A stretch of 64,000 bases of DNA from Ceratotherium simum simum (GCF_000283155.1 NW_004454173.1:9753162-9817161), one strand, 5' to 3'. Counted from the stretch's first letter, positions 48,380-61,212 are shown. The notes: generated by a model from the sequence alone, not told the origin. Made by a program: numbers and translations.

Positions 48380-48720
48380 CTGGTCAACTTAATTAGCATT
48401 CCCAAAACCAAGCTAAAAAACATTTTAAAGTAGTTTCTGCACAACAAGAGCCTTTAGCTTTATATTACTTTCTTTCTACTCTATGGCCTCAGAAATTTTT
48501 CTAATATCCCTGAAAGTTTTATCAATGGCTTACAATGATAAGCTTCTGCAGTTAGGTTTTAAGTCTCTAAACATCAGTTTAGCTCGACATTACATTGAGG
48601 AATCACAGTGGGAACTGTTTAATGAGTTAATTAGCACTCACTCTTCCAATAGAGCCGCGCTCGTCAATCTGGGAGATGAACAGCAGACGCTTGCTTTCTG
48701 CTCTCTGAAGTAGACTTGAA
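48380..48720. promoter_or_regulatory. Candidate conserved non-coding element (speculative)
   Basis: A repeat-free block of mixed composition with two identical TTAATTAGCA homeodomain-type motifs at 48389-48398 and 48627-48636. It includes CpG-containing sequence (AGAGCCGCGCTCGTCAATC) unusual for the surrounding A+T-rich intron. A 76-codon plus-strand frame (48483-48713) crosses it but has no known motif. The enhancer role is an inference from style only. Confidence 0.3.
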
Positions 48721-49727
48721 CTGTTCACTTTACACCCTGCTGTTCTTTTTTTCCACCATGGATATGTATGACAGCAATAATGATAATAATACAGTAATAT
48801 CTTGATGTAGAAATGTAGCCAGTTGCTTTCTCTAATTCAGACGCAGAAATTGAACAACTTCCTAGTCCCAGAAGTCTCTAAGCTGATAGCTACAGCCCTT
48901 TTTGCCACTTGGAGAACCACCAGTACTGCAGGAAGGGCATGTTTTCTTCAAGTTCTGTGTTAGAACTAAAAATATTTTTTTCTAATTGAAATTATAATAA
49001 AACTGGACAATAACTCACAAAACCCCATTTAACCTGTAATGTACCTATAATATGATACTAATAGCATCCAGTATATATATAGCCCACACTTAAAATCTGA
49101 TTTTCTAGGTCTGTGATTTGCACTTCAAAAAACTGACTTAGAAATGAAAATTACTACTCTAGGCTTTCCATTTACACAGCTTTGAGGTATGTATATGCAG
49201 GGGATATAAATATGCCACGAATATGCCGGCTGTTTCTAAAAAGGCAAATGACTAACACAAAGGAATAGAAGGCTAGATGTAGTTAGTAAGAGGAAAATAC
49301 TGGTGATGAAAACATTAAAAATCTAAGCTTGAATTAGGACAAGTTCCAAGTCCACAAAATTTTCATCTGAATTCTGTAACACAAAATTATATCACTTTCA
49401 GTATAAAATAATTGAATTTAGACACACACTAGATGCTTTTTTAAAAAGCACTGAAAACAGAGACATAATCAATTTATGAATTATTTGTATAACTTTATAG
49501 GATGCCAGTATACAAAAAACAAAGATGCTTTCAAAACCCTAAAAACAAAATTCCTGTTTAATGAAAGAAAGTAAAGAGCAGTTCTTGAAGAATCAATCGG
49601 ATAATTATAGTAATTATATTTCCACACTTGATCTTAGTGCTCAGGAAAAGATTCTTGAAATACCACCAAATTTTTAAAAAATGTATAACGAAATAACCCA
49701 CAACTGAAACTAAAACCTACCAATAGG
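48721..49727. other. Intronic sequence, nothing recognised
   Basis: A+T-rich sequence with no identifiable repeats. Confidence 0.4.
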
Positions 49728-49825
49728 GTACTGGACAAATCATGTGATCTCTGACTTAATTATCTTTCCTTTGGATTACATGATATCTAAAGTTCTTTTC
49801 AGCTCCAAGACAATTATATTAATTA
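49728..49825 (+). mobile_element. MIR3-like fragment, plus strand
   Basis: GACAAATCATGTGATCTCTG, then TTACATGATATCTAAAGTTC and TTTTCAGCTCCAAGAC, follow the MIR3 3' half. Confidence 0.5.
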
Positions 49826-50154
49826 CAATTATTGTTATATCCCATATTCTGAGAACATAGTAAGTACATAATGTTGTAGGAAAATATAAAAGGAAAAAAG
49901 TATTTTCCAGGACTATGATGAAAAGATAAAGACTTATAACTAAGATTATCAGTTTTCATTATTAACCAGGCTCACAAATAATCAATAAAGAATTATAGTT
50001 TAAAACATTCTTACAGGAAAACAGGTTTTTTACGTCATTGGATAAGGTGAGGACTGGCTAGTGGAAAATTATCCTACATAGGATACTTGAAGACAAAACT
50101 TTTAAATATTTAAAGTACAAAAATATATTGAACAAACACTAAAAATGATATAAT

Positions 50155-50340
50155 AATTTATTGATTGTACATTTCCCAAACACCTATTATGTGTCAAGCA
50201 CTGTGTCAGACAGTGGGGAGACCATGACAAAGTGACATGGCCATGCCTCAGGGAAGCTAGATTCCAGTAGAAGGAGCTGGCAGTTAAACAAGTACTGTAA
50301 ATTTTAATAAGGAGAGAAGTTTATTGAAAAGATGATGAAG
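50155..50340 (-). mobile_element. LINE L2 tail, minus strand
   Basis: CAAACACCTATTATGTGTCA, GCACTGTGTCAGACAGTGGG and AAGCTAGATTCCAGTAG: reversed L2 3' end. Confidence 0.6.
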
Positions 50341-50606
50341 ATCATTACTTAAGTATCCTTTTATGTTTCAGAATTGTCACTTATCATCACACAGTAGATG
50401 AGAGAAGCACAATTAAATACAAAGTTAGATAGAGAAAGAATATTATATACTGCTTTTTTACAAATAAATAAAATGTTGAAATTCTAAAGAAAGAATGTCA
50501 GAAGAAAGGGCTAGGTCTGTAAGGAAAATATGAAGCCCCAAATCCCATAGCCACTTCTCTAAATGTAATAATTTCTGCTTTGGATTCTGTGCTGCCAACA
50601 CTTGTC

Positions 50607-50618
50607 TGTTTGCAAACA
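50607..50618. promoter_or_regulatory. Palindromic forkhead-like site TGTTTGCAAACA
   Basis: A 12-bp palindrome composed of two inverted TGTTTGC half-sites, with an overlapping AAACAAACA directly after it. This is compatible with FOX-factor binding. Speculative. Confidence 0.35.
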
Positions 50619-50678
50619 AACACCTCACAATTATTAGTCATGTTTGCTCAAGCTGAACATTTCTCTTCAAAAATGTAA

Positions 50679-51434
50679 CACCTGCAGAGAAAACGCTCGC
50701 AGGCGCGCGTGCACACGCACACGAATATCACTCTTCTGGGCATCTTTCAGGCTGCAATTTGGGGACAGATGTGCCAAAACATCTCTAATTGCAGAGCCGG
50801 CTTCCTCTGGAACCCATCAACCCAAAAGATAACAGCCAAGCAAGAAGCAGTTTGGTCAAAAACTGCAATACTCGTAGCATGTAAAAATTTGTGCTTTTTT
50901 TATTATGCCATGTGGTCTGCACTTAAAACCAGCAGAAAGCAGAATCCTGCCAAGTGCATGTTTCCAAGAACACAACCAGCCACGTGCTCCCTTTCGTGGC
51001 TATGCTGCAACAAAGCTCTGGCACAACGGAGCTTCCCGTGGCTTAACCAGGACCGGGTGTAGGTGCATCTGGAAGCCCATATGATTAGGATACCATTTGA
51101 AAACTTAAGAAGAATATTTCCCATTTGCTACATGAAATTCTTCATGCTGTCAAACTTGAATTCAGCCTTGAAAGAAACTGGTCATGAGCTCTTTGTCTGC
51201 AAAACTGGCTTCATCAATTTGGCTTTTCAGGAAAAATATGGTTCCTGTCAACATGAGCATTATGCTAACATACACACATGGTTGGGTGCGTATTTCCTTC
51301 CAAAGACTCGGCTATGGGACAAAATAACGTTTGAGTTTATAAAGCATTTTGAAACAGGTACAAAATGTGTTAATTACTACAACTCTGTATTAAGAAAAAA
51401 AAAACTAAGGGAGGAACGAATACAGAACAGTTAA
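50679..51434 (+). other. Long reading frame with a single internal stop, no known homology
   Basis: One plus-strand frame is open from just after a TAA at 50676-50678 to 51434, apart from one TAG at 51060-51062, about 250 codons in total. There is no ATG at the front of either half (GTG codons at 50709 and 51063), no recognisable domain, no signal or membrane pattern, and no splice context that I can defend. It lies on the strand opposite to KCNH5. I regard it as probably non-coding, but it is the longest such frame not explained by a repeat. Confidence 0.2.
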
Positions 51435-51589
51435 GACTCTTTTAGATGAGATAACAGAACATTTAGATGTGAGTAGAACTGGTAATGAGTGTGATGATAT
51501 AGGAAGTTATACTTTTCAGGAGTGTTAAAATAATATTTCTAGACATAAGAAAATACCAAACAAAATGCCACATTTGGTTTACCTAATCC

Positions 51590-52100
51590 TCTCCCTCTGA
51601 CAACAGCAAAAAGGTCATTTTAAGGGAGAATACATAATTAGCCTCCTTACTCCTAATTTCCCTTAAATACACTGTTATTATGCTATTGTATTTAAATGAG
51701 ATGTTTATTTTACTATTAATCACTGCATAATTTGAGAAAATACAGGTCTAATCAATTCCATGTGCTAACCTGGACCTCAGGCAGACTTTGGAACTCCACC
51801 TCTCAGCTTATGCGGTCTTTTTGCCAATAGCAGGAAAGTAATACGAGCCAAATTAACTCTCGGTTGAGGCAGGAGCAAAACAGCATTAGCTAGAGATTTT
51901 AGTGCTGCTACAGGCTATAATTACAAACAAGGACTGCCCAAGCCTTCAGACGAGAGTTGCATGGCTCGTGCCATTCAATCTTAGTATTGGGAAGCTATAT
52001 GGTGAATATTTCCAGAAGTTGGAAGACAAAACACAGAAGAAAAGAGTAAGACAACATCTGCCTCTTAACAATGCTTCAAAAATCATTTGGGCATATTCAA
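51590..52100. promoter_or_regulatory. Candidate conserved non-coding block (speculative)
   Basis: A repeat-free block with clustered homeodomain-type cores (ATAATTAGCC at 51635, CTATTAATCACTG near 51713, TATAATTACAAAC near 51916), a CCAAT-like CCAATAGCAGG near 51824, and higher complexity than its surroundings. It has the look of conserved regulatory DNA, but no comparison was possible. Confidence 0.25.
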
Positions 52101-52214
52101 AAATAGAAGTGTAGGAATAAACTTTCAACTTAAATCACAGTGCTAAACATATCAGATAAAATAATGCTGAGCATGATATAAGGTTTGAGGTTCACCGAGG
52201 AAGGCACACTTCAT

Positions 52215-52440
52215 TAAAATGCAAAAAGTCTTGGCCTTGGGGTCAGAACAAGTGTGTTCTAAGTGTTGGCTTTGCCATTGACTAGTCCAGCATGAAACTT
52301 TTGGAGCCCCATCACTTTTTCTTTAACTGTGGTCAAATATATAGCCTCATCACTTGTTAGGACCCAGTTCTTCCTCCTTAAAATAAGAAAGGCGGATGAG
52401 ATGATTTTTAGTCTCAGCTATCTCTGAAATCTTATGAATC
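52215..52440 (+). mobile_element. MIR-like element, plus strand
   Basis: TTGGCCTTGGGGTCAGAACA, GTTGGCTTTGCCATTGACTA, AAATAAGAAAGGCGGATGAG and TCTCAGCTATCTCTGAAATC follow the MIR/MIR3 order, diverged. Confidence 0.5.
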
Positions 52441-52829
52441 TTTCTACTAATTCTCATGCATGCGTTTCTAAGAGCATTTTACATTTCCCTTACCTAAGAA
52501 TGATGAAAAATGTTGGCACGCTGATTGTCAATCAAGAGTCTGAGACTCTGCAGATGACCTTTGGGGCCTGCTATATTTTATTAGATTTATTGTGCTTTGT
52601 CTTACTAACAGCATAAACCACTTGCCTTGAAGAAAGGGAAAAACCATTGATTTTATCTTCTAATCCCATTCAGCTGAAACTACAAAGAATGAAGGTCCTG
52701 CACATATTATAAGAAGACTGTTTTAGAAGCTTTCTGTGAAAGGAAAATTTAAACAGAAATTATAACAACATACGTTCCCTTTTGGATTATAACTCAATAG
52801 ATGAAATTTATTTTCTTTCAAAGTTTTGC

Positions 52830-52985
52830 TATGTCACCCTTGGCCGGAAAGCCATCGGACTCTTTGGGTCTCAGATGGATGCTTTGTGAGAAATCCAAAT
52901 TACACCTAACCTGCCTACAGGCAGGCATCCGAAATAGAGGATCTCTTAAGGTGCATTTCAGCTCTAGAATCTATATTTTTGTGGT
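52830..52985 (+). mobile_element. MIR3-like fragment, plus strand
   Basis: TATGTCACCCTTGGCCGG, then AGGATCTCTTAAGGTGCATT and TCAGCTCTAGAATCTAT, match the MIR3 3' half. Confidence 0.5.
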
Positions 52986-52989
52986 TTTC

Positions 52990-53660
52990 AGTTGGAAAAT
53001 AATTTGATGCACATTCCTATAAGACTCAGTCTTATAGAATTTTAAGGTTCTCCTCAGAGAACTGTATTAGATTAATTCTCAGTGGCAGAAATAGTGCCAC
53101 TAGATATTAGAAGCAAGTGTCTGTACATCTTGACCTACACAATAGTATCATTATTACTTGTAGACTTCTTAAGATTGCAGAATGCCTGTCATCCTTCTGC
53201 ATAATCCATTTGGATCTGTGTCCCTCTTCCCAAAGATTATTTTCATGCCACAGAAAAGATCACTGACCCCAACCCAATCACACAGTATACAGAATAAGTC
53301 CACTTACCTAAGAATTTCCTGAAATTGCTCTCTAATAGAACCTAAGAACTTCTGAGTCACGAAAATATCTAATTTGAGAGAGACCAAGGTCACTTAGAGA
53401 CTCTAATTTATCCTTAGGTGCCAGCTGCAACATACTTTAATGGATGATAACATTTTATAATATTAACATCCTTGGGCACATCATGCCATGGACTGCCATG
53501 AGACAGAAATGGCTAGATGTGCATGAGCTCTGAGAAAGATGGAGTTTTGTCTGGAGTTCCTGTATCACCCCAGAGGAAACAAAAGTTAGACACCTGCTGA
53601 CAAAGGTTACTCATGGCAGTGCAAAGGGGAGAGAGTTAGAGAAAAACAAAATGATAGAGA
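52990..53660. other. Intronic sequence, nothing recognised
   Basis: No repeat or gene identified. Confidence 0.4.
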
Positions 53661-53664
53661 CTAA

Positions 53665-53805
53665 AGTCAATAAATTTCATTCAACATATAATTATTAATT
53701 GAGAGCTTGACACCTGCCAAGCACTGTTCTAGGCACTGAGGGCATAGTATTGAACAAAATAAACGAATATTCTCCCCTTTGTGGAGCTTACGTTCTAGCA
53801 GAACA
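53665..53805 (-). mobile_element. LINE L2 tail, minus strand
   Basis: GCCAAGCACTGTTCTAGGCA, ATAGTATTGAACAAAATAAA and GTGGAGCTTACGTTCTAGC give the reversed L2 3' end; one of the better conserved tails. Confidence 0.7.
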
Positions 53806-55125
53806 TCACTGGGGGCCCAGCCTGGAAAGGAGGAAACTGCACCCGAGGAAGCTCCATTTCAGGGAAGCAGAGAATCAGGAAGAGCATGGCCAAGGGACAG
53901 GAAGCCAGGGGAAACTCGGAAGTAAGAGTCAGATACCCAGAATCAGGGGAAAGATGATGCAGTAGCCCAGAGAGCAGCCGACGATCACATTAACTGATAG
54001 CGCATGGCTGGGTGTTTAGTGCTGGCCCGGTTCCTATTGCTCTGCATTGGATTCTTGAGAACCAAATCTCCACAAGATGATCGGCCAGGGCAGATTCTGA
54101 CACTCAGACTATTTCAGTACCTACAACGTTTTGGACATGAGACAAAACTGGCTCATTAAGTACCAAATTCTGCACAATAACAATTCTGTGTGGTAATAAA
54201 TTATCCCGGACAGTGCCTGTGTATTTCAATTGAATATATAACTACACAGGAGATAAGCTAGTTATCCACAAGTATTGAAGACGGTTGCTAAGAAAGGCAT
54301 TAGAAGGTCAAGTAGAAAACTTAGAAGTTGAAGGTCATAAAAATGTCTTGAATCAACCAGTCATTAAATCAGGATGAGTCATCAAGACTTAAAACTAAAC
54401 ATTACGCCTCTAATCCTGTAACCCTGTACTCAGAACAGACACAAACATACACACACCACAAAACATACATGCACGCAGATTCTAAGTATTAAAGAGAAGG
54501 GATTACATCCTGGGAGGTGTTAGAGTGGGAAGAGAAGAGTTCAGACTGGTAAGTAATAAAAACTGTCATCAATTAAGGGATATAAGTGTTTTCCTTTATC
54601 TTCCTCTTGTGTGTTTGTAAATGCATCTGTGTTCAACCATCTCATATAGATTTTCTCCATCTTGAGTAGCAACAACACTGAATTAATCCAAGTTTCTTTT
54701 TCCATCAAATTATTCTGTCTTTACTTTTACCAGTATATTCAGACTGAATGTTCAAACCGCATCCCTTAGAATACCTGGAAGTCAAGGTTACCAATGATTT
54801 TCACTGTATCAATGCAAAAGCTGTCTAACATTGGTTAACATCCAACCAATTCTAGATAGCTTTTGTCCGACCATTTGCTAAATCAGAAGCCAAAGGTTAA
54901 TTGTAAGCCATTCTTCACTCTTACTTTAAGTCTGTGCTGCACAGAACAGTTTCCTCCATCTGATGGACTTAACTAAATGAATCTACCTTTGATTTTCATT
55001 AAATGCACTGAAATTAAACTCACAAAGGCACAATAAATTTTTCAGATATTTCTAAAGACAAAGCCTCTTAATTTCTAAAACTCTCAGTGAATATATTTCC
55101 TTCTCTTTTTTTTTTTAGCTTCTTT
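53806..55125. other. Intronic sequence, nothing firmly recognised
   Basis: 53806-54060 is more G+C-rich than average. A CA-rich patch lies near 54437-54480. No gene. Confidence 0.4.
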
Positions 55126-55141
55126 TCTTTTCTTTCTTACT

Positions 55142-55393
55142 TTTTTTTTTTGAGGAAGATTGGCCCTGAGCTAACATCTGTTGCCAATCTTCCTCCGTTT
55201 TTCTCCCCAAAGCCCCAGTAGATAGTTGCATGTCACAGTTGTACATCCTTCTAGTTTCTCTATGTGGGACACCACCTCAGCAGGGCTTGACGAGCGGTGA
55301 GTAGGTCCACACCCAGGATCCGAACCTGCGAATCCTGAGCCCCCCCAAAGCGGAGTGCACAAACTTAACCACTATGCCACCAGGCCGCCCCCC
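55142..55393 (-). mobile_element. ERE-type SINE, minus strand
   Basis: A poly-T run (minus-strand poly-A) is followed by GAGGAAGATTGGCCCTGAGC, AGCCCCAGTAGATAGTTGC, CATCCTTCTAGTTTCTCTAT, a reversed B box (GGATCCGAACC) and ACTATGCCACCAGGCCGCC. Older than the plus-strand EREs; no clear target duplication. Confidence 0.85.
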
Positions 55394-55399
55394 CCACTC

Positions 55400-58070
55400 C
55401 GTTCTATAGCTGGGAATCTATAGATAATCAAGCCTATAATCTACTCTAATAACTCAGAAACAGAGCAACAGATCTTAAACTCGTAATGCAGAACTTAATA
55501 AGGGAAGGAAACTTGACATTCAGCCTTTCTTTAGTTTTAGACTCAGTTAATAAAATTGCAAATAATATATAATTCTCATGTGCTCAGTTAACTCTTAAAT
55601 AAGACTTTAAGCTTTGGAAATGTGAGGTGGGAGGGTTCTTTCCTACATCTATTTTGAGATATTTTAGAGTATTAATATTAACTACAAATATCCTTTGTTG
55701 TCTTATTTTCTTCAGACTCCGAGGAAATTAGAGAAATATTCTGATAACCTAGTACCCCACAAATTTAACCATTGTGCTTTCCAATACAGGTTGAGGAACT
55801 CATTAGTCAACAATAGCTCATTCAGCGTCATGATTTGAATAAAGCAAATTGTTTTCTGAGTCAGGATGGGGGCAAAGAACAAATCAAAACATACCATATA
55901 CAGCATCTATAGTCACAGTCTTCTTAGTTCAGAGATATGACAAGAAACCATTGAAATTTAAGACAACCAGACTTATTTATATCTTTTTCTCATAAAACTC
56001 TAGTGATAGAACTTATACTCTAAAGAGATTTCTTGTAAAGCTTCATCAGCATTACTGAGGAATACCTCTTTAGCGTGCATGGATAGCCTACACTGAACCC
56101 TCCTTTCTATGATTTCCTGTAGCAGGTATAATCCTAACTCCATTTAGGTAAAGACTTAATTTACTCTTATAGTAGGGAAAATAATGACCAATGGTGAAGG
56201 CATAGAAGGAAGAAATTGCTTTCACACCATAAGCTTTTCTGGAGGGCAGAATTGATGGAAATCTCTGCAGTGTTGTCAATCCAATAGTCCACAGGTATGT
56301 CCAGAAACAGGGAACCTACAGCAACAGTCCCAAGAATATTGCTTTCCCTGAAGGCAAAACTCTTAGACTAGGAGAAGGGCAGAAGTAATAGTCATCATTA
56401 GCCCTAAGCAAATTCCTCCTTCCATTTGAAATGTCAATAGGTCACTGCAGCTGTAAGCTATGAATTAGCCATAATTACACGCTGTTTGACTGCATAAGGA
56501 CTCTATAGTAATACAGTGAAACAGTTTGATTCACTTTTGTCAGCTATAGTTGAGATAAAAATGCTCTAGGGGTGGGGGCAGAGCAGAAGATGGAGGCCTC
56601 CTGTTGGTATAGCTGCTTCAATTCTTCATTCCACGTTGCCAATGAACATTGGGAATTGTCAAGGACTCTCCTTTCCACTTTCCTCTTATCATTGGGAGTA
56701 TCCTTAAAGGAAAAGTAAAAAGTGGATTGATCCATGCATTTTCAAAAGTCTTTCTGAGGTAGATTCAGAGTTCAATTTTATGATCGATATAGCATATGTT
56801 GTCCAGCCGTCAACAGAATTTACACAATAAACTGTTATTGACTTACAGACTATGAAATGAATTCCTGTTTCTTTATAGGCATTCTGATCAGAATTCAAAG
56901 ATTTTCATGAGGTCATAGGAAGCCCTCTCTTGATGCTTTTGGGCCTCACCAACTACATGTAACAACAGAGTAAATAATCTCAATGAAAGATTCAAAAACT
57001 GTTGAAGATTGTGTAAATAATATCAAACTGCCACATATGAGGAATATACATAAAAAGCATCCTGCCTCTCTTTAGAAGAAAATGATTATTGCAAGCTAAG
57101 AATTCCAAATTATTCTTCAGCAACTGAGTAAAGTGACAAAAGGTCATTGTGAGGCAGTAGTTAGAAATGATAAATTTTGATCACTAACTTGCTTTATGGT
57201 GGTGGTCCCTTGCTCCCATTAACAACCAGTGTTTCAAATTTCACTTATGCTTTACTGACATCACAAGCAAAGTGAAAATGACTAAAGACAACGAGTCTTT
57301 TGAGAAAGCAGTCTGAGAAATAAATAGCAATAACTCCTAATTAGCATAACTTTTAGCCAGAGGTTATAAATAATCAGTAACAGATGTCTGATCTGGAGTT
57401 CTTTTATTACATTATCTTAAGTGAAATTCAGGTTGATTTTTAAGCTATTTTTGGATCAGATATTGTAAGCCAAGAAACGTGTTTTTATTAGTGGGAAAGA
57501 AATGTTTTTCTAGATGAACCAAGTGGGAAAGATAAGAGTGAAAAATTAACAAGGGTGTTCATCATATTCTGAAAAAAGAGGCTTTTCATCTGAAAGATGC
57601 TGGAATACTGTAAAAGAACATCATAGATAAAAAGAAAAGAGACTTGGATTTTGTCTTGGATCTACCATGGCCTAGTTTGACCCAGAACAAACCCAAGGAA
57701 TATGATGTATCACTGCCTCATCTACAGCATAGGAATATTATGAGAACTCATAGATGTCAATGAGTAAAACAGGAATGAACATAGCTAGGTAGAAGAGTAG
57801 CAAAGGAAAAATGGAATCATATCAGTTTCACTATTTTTCACACAGTCACAAAACGCAGTAATATTTTTTGCATTCCCCATCATTTCTCTTTATGTCTCTT
57901 CCCACCCACTGCTTCTCACACTAACTGGCCTGGTAATTGAAACTTACAGTTGAATCAGTCCCACAGAAATGGAGCATGGAAAACCAATACTAACTACGGC
58001 AGAAAAAATCTCTAAATGTTTGGATGTTAAGTTTCTTATTGAATGAAAGCTCATGAGTATAATTGGATGC
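55400..58070. other. Intronic sequence, nothing firmly recognised
   Basis: A degraded MIR-like stretch may lie at 57635-57790 (AGACTTGGATTTTGTCTTGG, CACTGCCTCATCTACAGC). AGCCATAATTACACGC near 56468 and CCTAATTAGCATAAC near 57338 are homeodomain-type motifs of unknown meaning. Confidence 0.4.
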
Positions 58071-58074
58071 TGAG

Positions 58075-58220
58075 TCAATGAGCCAGCAAGTATTTATTAG
58101 CACCTGTGAAGTATATGGCATTGTCACAGGCACTGTGGATTAAGAAAAAATAAATAAAACGAGATACCTGGTCTTAAGGAGCTTAGAATACGTTAGGGAC
58201 ACAGACTAAAGAATATAACA
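58075..58220 (-). mobile_element. LINE L2 tail, minus strand
   Basis: CAAGTATTTATTAGCACCTG, CACAGGCACTGTGG and AAGGAGCTTAGAATACG: reversed L2 3' end. Confidence 0.6.
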
Positions 58221-59225
58221 TAATATATTATATAATATAATTGTGTTAAATTCTAAGATTACATTTTAGAAAGTAAGAGAAAAAATAGTCAGTATGATGT
58301 ATGCTTTAGTCACTACGATATATAATTTCTGGCATTAAAAACTAAATAAAACCAAAATAGTAGAACAATGGTAAAAAGTTCTGAAGGGAATGAGTGGATT
58401 TGATTTCAAATCCCTTATATTGCAGTGAAAGAAGGTAAAGATACTCCTTAACAGTAGACTTTGCTAAACATATTTGTTAAGATATCTAGGGAAATCACTA
58501 AAAGAATAGACATGGAGATTATAACTTCTAAAATGGTACAGGGAGAAAAACTCAATCCAAAAGAAAACAGAAAAGAAAAAAAATAGACCCCCATCTAAAA
58601 CTCATTGTTAGAGATAAATGCTAATACTGCTAGAGATCTAATAATATAAAAATTATTGCTAGAGATATTATAAATTATTGCTAGAGATATAATAGATATA
58701 TAATAGACATATACAGGATAGTGATATGAAGAGTAACTACATTTTGATCAAAATTTCAATTCCCCAAGAAGATATAATTTTAACCTAGTATGTACCTTGT
58801 AACATAACTTCAAAATATATAAAGCAGGAATTGCCAATATACAGGGATATTTTGAAAAATTCTTGAGATAATTGGAAATTTTAACACATCTCTCTTAAAA
58901 ACTAATTTTATCAAGCAGATAAAAGAATTATTAAACATATAAAACAACACAATTCATAAGCCACAAAAACTGGAGAATTTAAGTCTTCTCAAACATACAA
59001 AGAATGTTAACAAAAATCAACCCCTTTAAGGTAAAACAAGTCTTGACAAATTTCAAAAACACTGGTACCATGCATAATATATTTTCTGACTAGGAACACC
59101 CTTGTTAGCAGTCAATAGCAAATAAAACAAACAAAACACTCATGCATTGAGAAATGTTGAAATAAGCTTTTAAATAACCTATGGGTCAAAGAAGATATCA
59201 AAATAAAAATTAGGACATACTTATA

Positions 59226-59777
59226 ACTGAGCACGATCTTGTGTCTAATTTAAGGCATGCAGTTTTTCACATCTCTGTAATCAGAATGTATCTTATAGTA
59301 AATGATGACTTTCCATTACAGTTGGCCAGATGACATAATTGCCATTACCTGCACATAATGGATTGTTATTCCTGGTGACTTAACAAGAAAATTTCATCCT
59401 CTATATTTCTGTATGCAAAATATTTAGGACCATTTGAGGAAGAAATACAAATCCTGTTTGTTAACCAAAAATGATCCAGTGACAAATTTCTGGCAAGATC
59501 AAGAAAGCAACAGCATCAAAACTCACAGAACACCAGTCAGCAATTTGGAAGAAAATCCCAGGGAAAATAGTAAAGCACTCTTTTAGAAATGCTCTTGACG
59601 GCACAGAGGATAATATAATGTGGAGAAAAATACAAGTCCATGACTCTGAACCAATAAATGATCCAGCAGAGTTGGATTCTGGATGTGAGGAAGTTTAATA
59701 AATATCTTAACGAATTTAGTTTTATATATTCTTTCATATGTATGCATAAGAGCAATATATGACACAACATACGGCAC
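59226..59777. other. Unclassified segment inside the L1M
   Basis: Between two collinear L1M parts there is about 550 bp without L1 similarity that I can see, directly followed by a SINE. Origin unknown; it may be an older insertion or over-diverged L1. Confidence 0.4.
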
Positions 59778-59778
59778 T

Positions 59779-59963
59779 TTTTTTTTTCTCTTGAGGAAGA
59801 TCAGCCCTGAGCTAACATCTGTGCCAGTCTTCCTCTTCTTTGTATGTGCGTCACCACCTCACCATGGCTGAGTGGTGTAGGTCCACACTTGGGATCCAAA
59901 CCTGTGAACCCAGGCTGCGGAAGTGGAGCACAGCAAACTCAACCACTACACCACAGGGCCAGC
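59779..59963 (-). mobile_element. ERE-type SINE, minus strand
   Basis: CTTGAGGAAGATCAGCCCTG, AGCTAACATCTGTGCCAG, TGGGATCCAAACC (reversed B box) and ACTACACCACAGGGCCAGC. Diverged copy with a shortened body. Confidence 0.85.
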
Positions 59964-61212
59964 GGCATGATTATATATTTTAAAAAGTTTAAAGAATATT
60001 TCAATAAATGAAAAAAAAATTAGAAAGGATGAGAAGCCATTATGTTATAATTATATTTTTCCTAAGTATTATATAAAATAATGCCTATAATAGATGATGA
60101 ACTGTGGTACCACATATGAAAATTGTGTAGTAAAGCTAAGAGAAAGTAAGTATTGACTACTTGCGATAAAGAGATGAAGGGCTAAAATAAATGAGCTCAG
60201 CATCCAAATGAAGAAGTTTTAAAAAATAAATGAAAAGAAATTTAATGAAGGAAATAGGTAAGACCAGAGCAAAAACTAATGAAGAAAACAAAGATAAGAT
60301 GGAGAGGGTCAACAAAACCAAAAGTTGGTTCTTTGGGAAAAAAAGAATAAAGTGCCTAGAAACACTGATCAAGAAAAAAAGGAAAAAGCAGAAATAAATA
60401 ATATTATTTATTTGAATATTTTAATTATTATTTAATTAATTATATTAAATTATATTAAAATATTATAAATATTTCATTATTATTACTTTTATTTAAAATA
60501 AAAAATAAACATACATAACTATGCAGAAAACATTAACAACTTTGTGTCAGAGATGAAAAATTTATGCTAATAAATTTGAAAACTTATGTGAAATGAACAA
60601 ATTTCTACAAATCATAATTTAGAAAAGTTCGACATAGCAAAACTGGCTCCAAAAGAAAGCAAAAACCTTTCTTTTGATTCTATAAATATTATAAATGACA
60701 CCATAAATATTGAAAAAATTGAATCAAAATTAAAATCTTAGCACAAAAAAATATCACCAAGTATAGATGGTTTTTCAGGGATGGTCCATGCAACATTCAA
60801 GAAACAGATAAATTCAGTCTTACATAAACTCCAGAATTTGGAAAAATTGGGAAAAGTCCTACTTTTTTTACGAAGCTAGTTTACCTTGATATCAAATTAG
60901 ACAAAGGTGGTATGAAAAAGAAAAATCACCGCCAATCTCACTTATGAATACAGACGCAAAATTTCTCAATAAAATATTAGCAAAATTAACTCAACAATCT
61001 ATAAAAAATTATGCATCTATAAGAAAATTATGCATAATGACCAAACAAGCTCATTCTAAAGATGTAATATTGAGTCAGCATTATAAACTGTATTACTCTA
61101 AGTTAGATGTGGACAGATTAAAAGGGAAAAGATGATCTTCTCAATAAATGTAGGAAAGCATTTGATAATATTTGACAACTGTTTTTTACAAAATTATCGG
61201 CAAACTGGAATA

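Noticed and set aside
53750..53965. 71-codon charged frame (EENQEEHGQGTGSQGK-type)
   Set aside because: It begins inside an L2 tail and continues into purine-rich intron; low-complexity composition explains the open frame.
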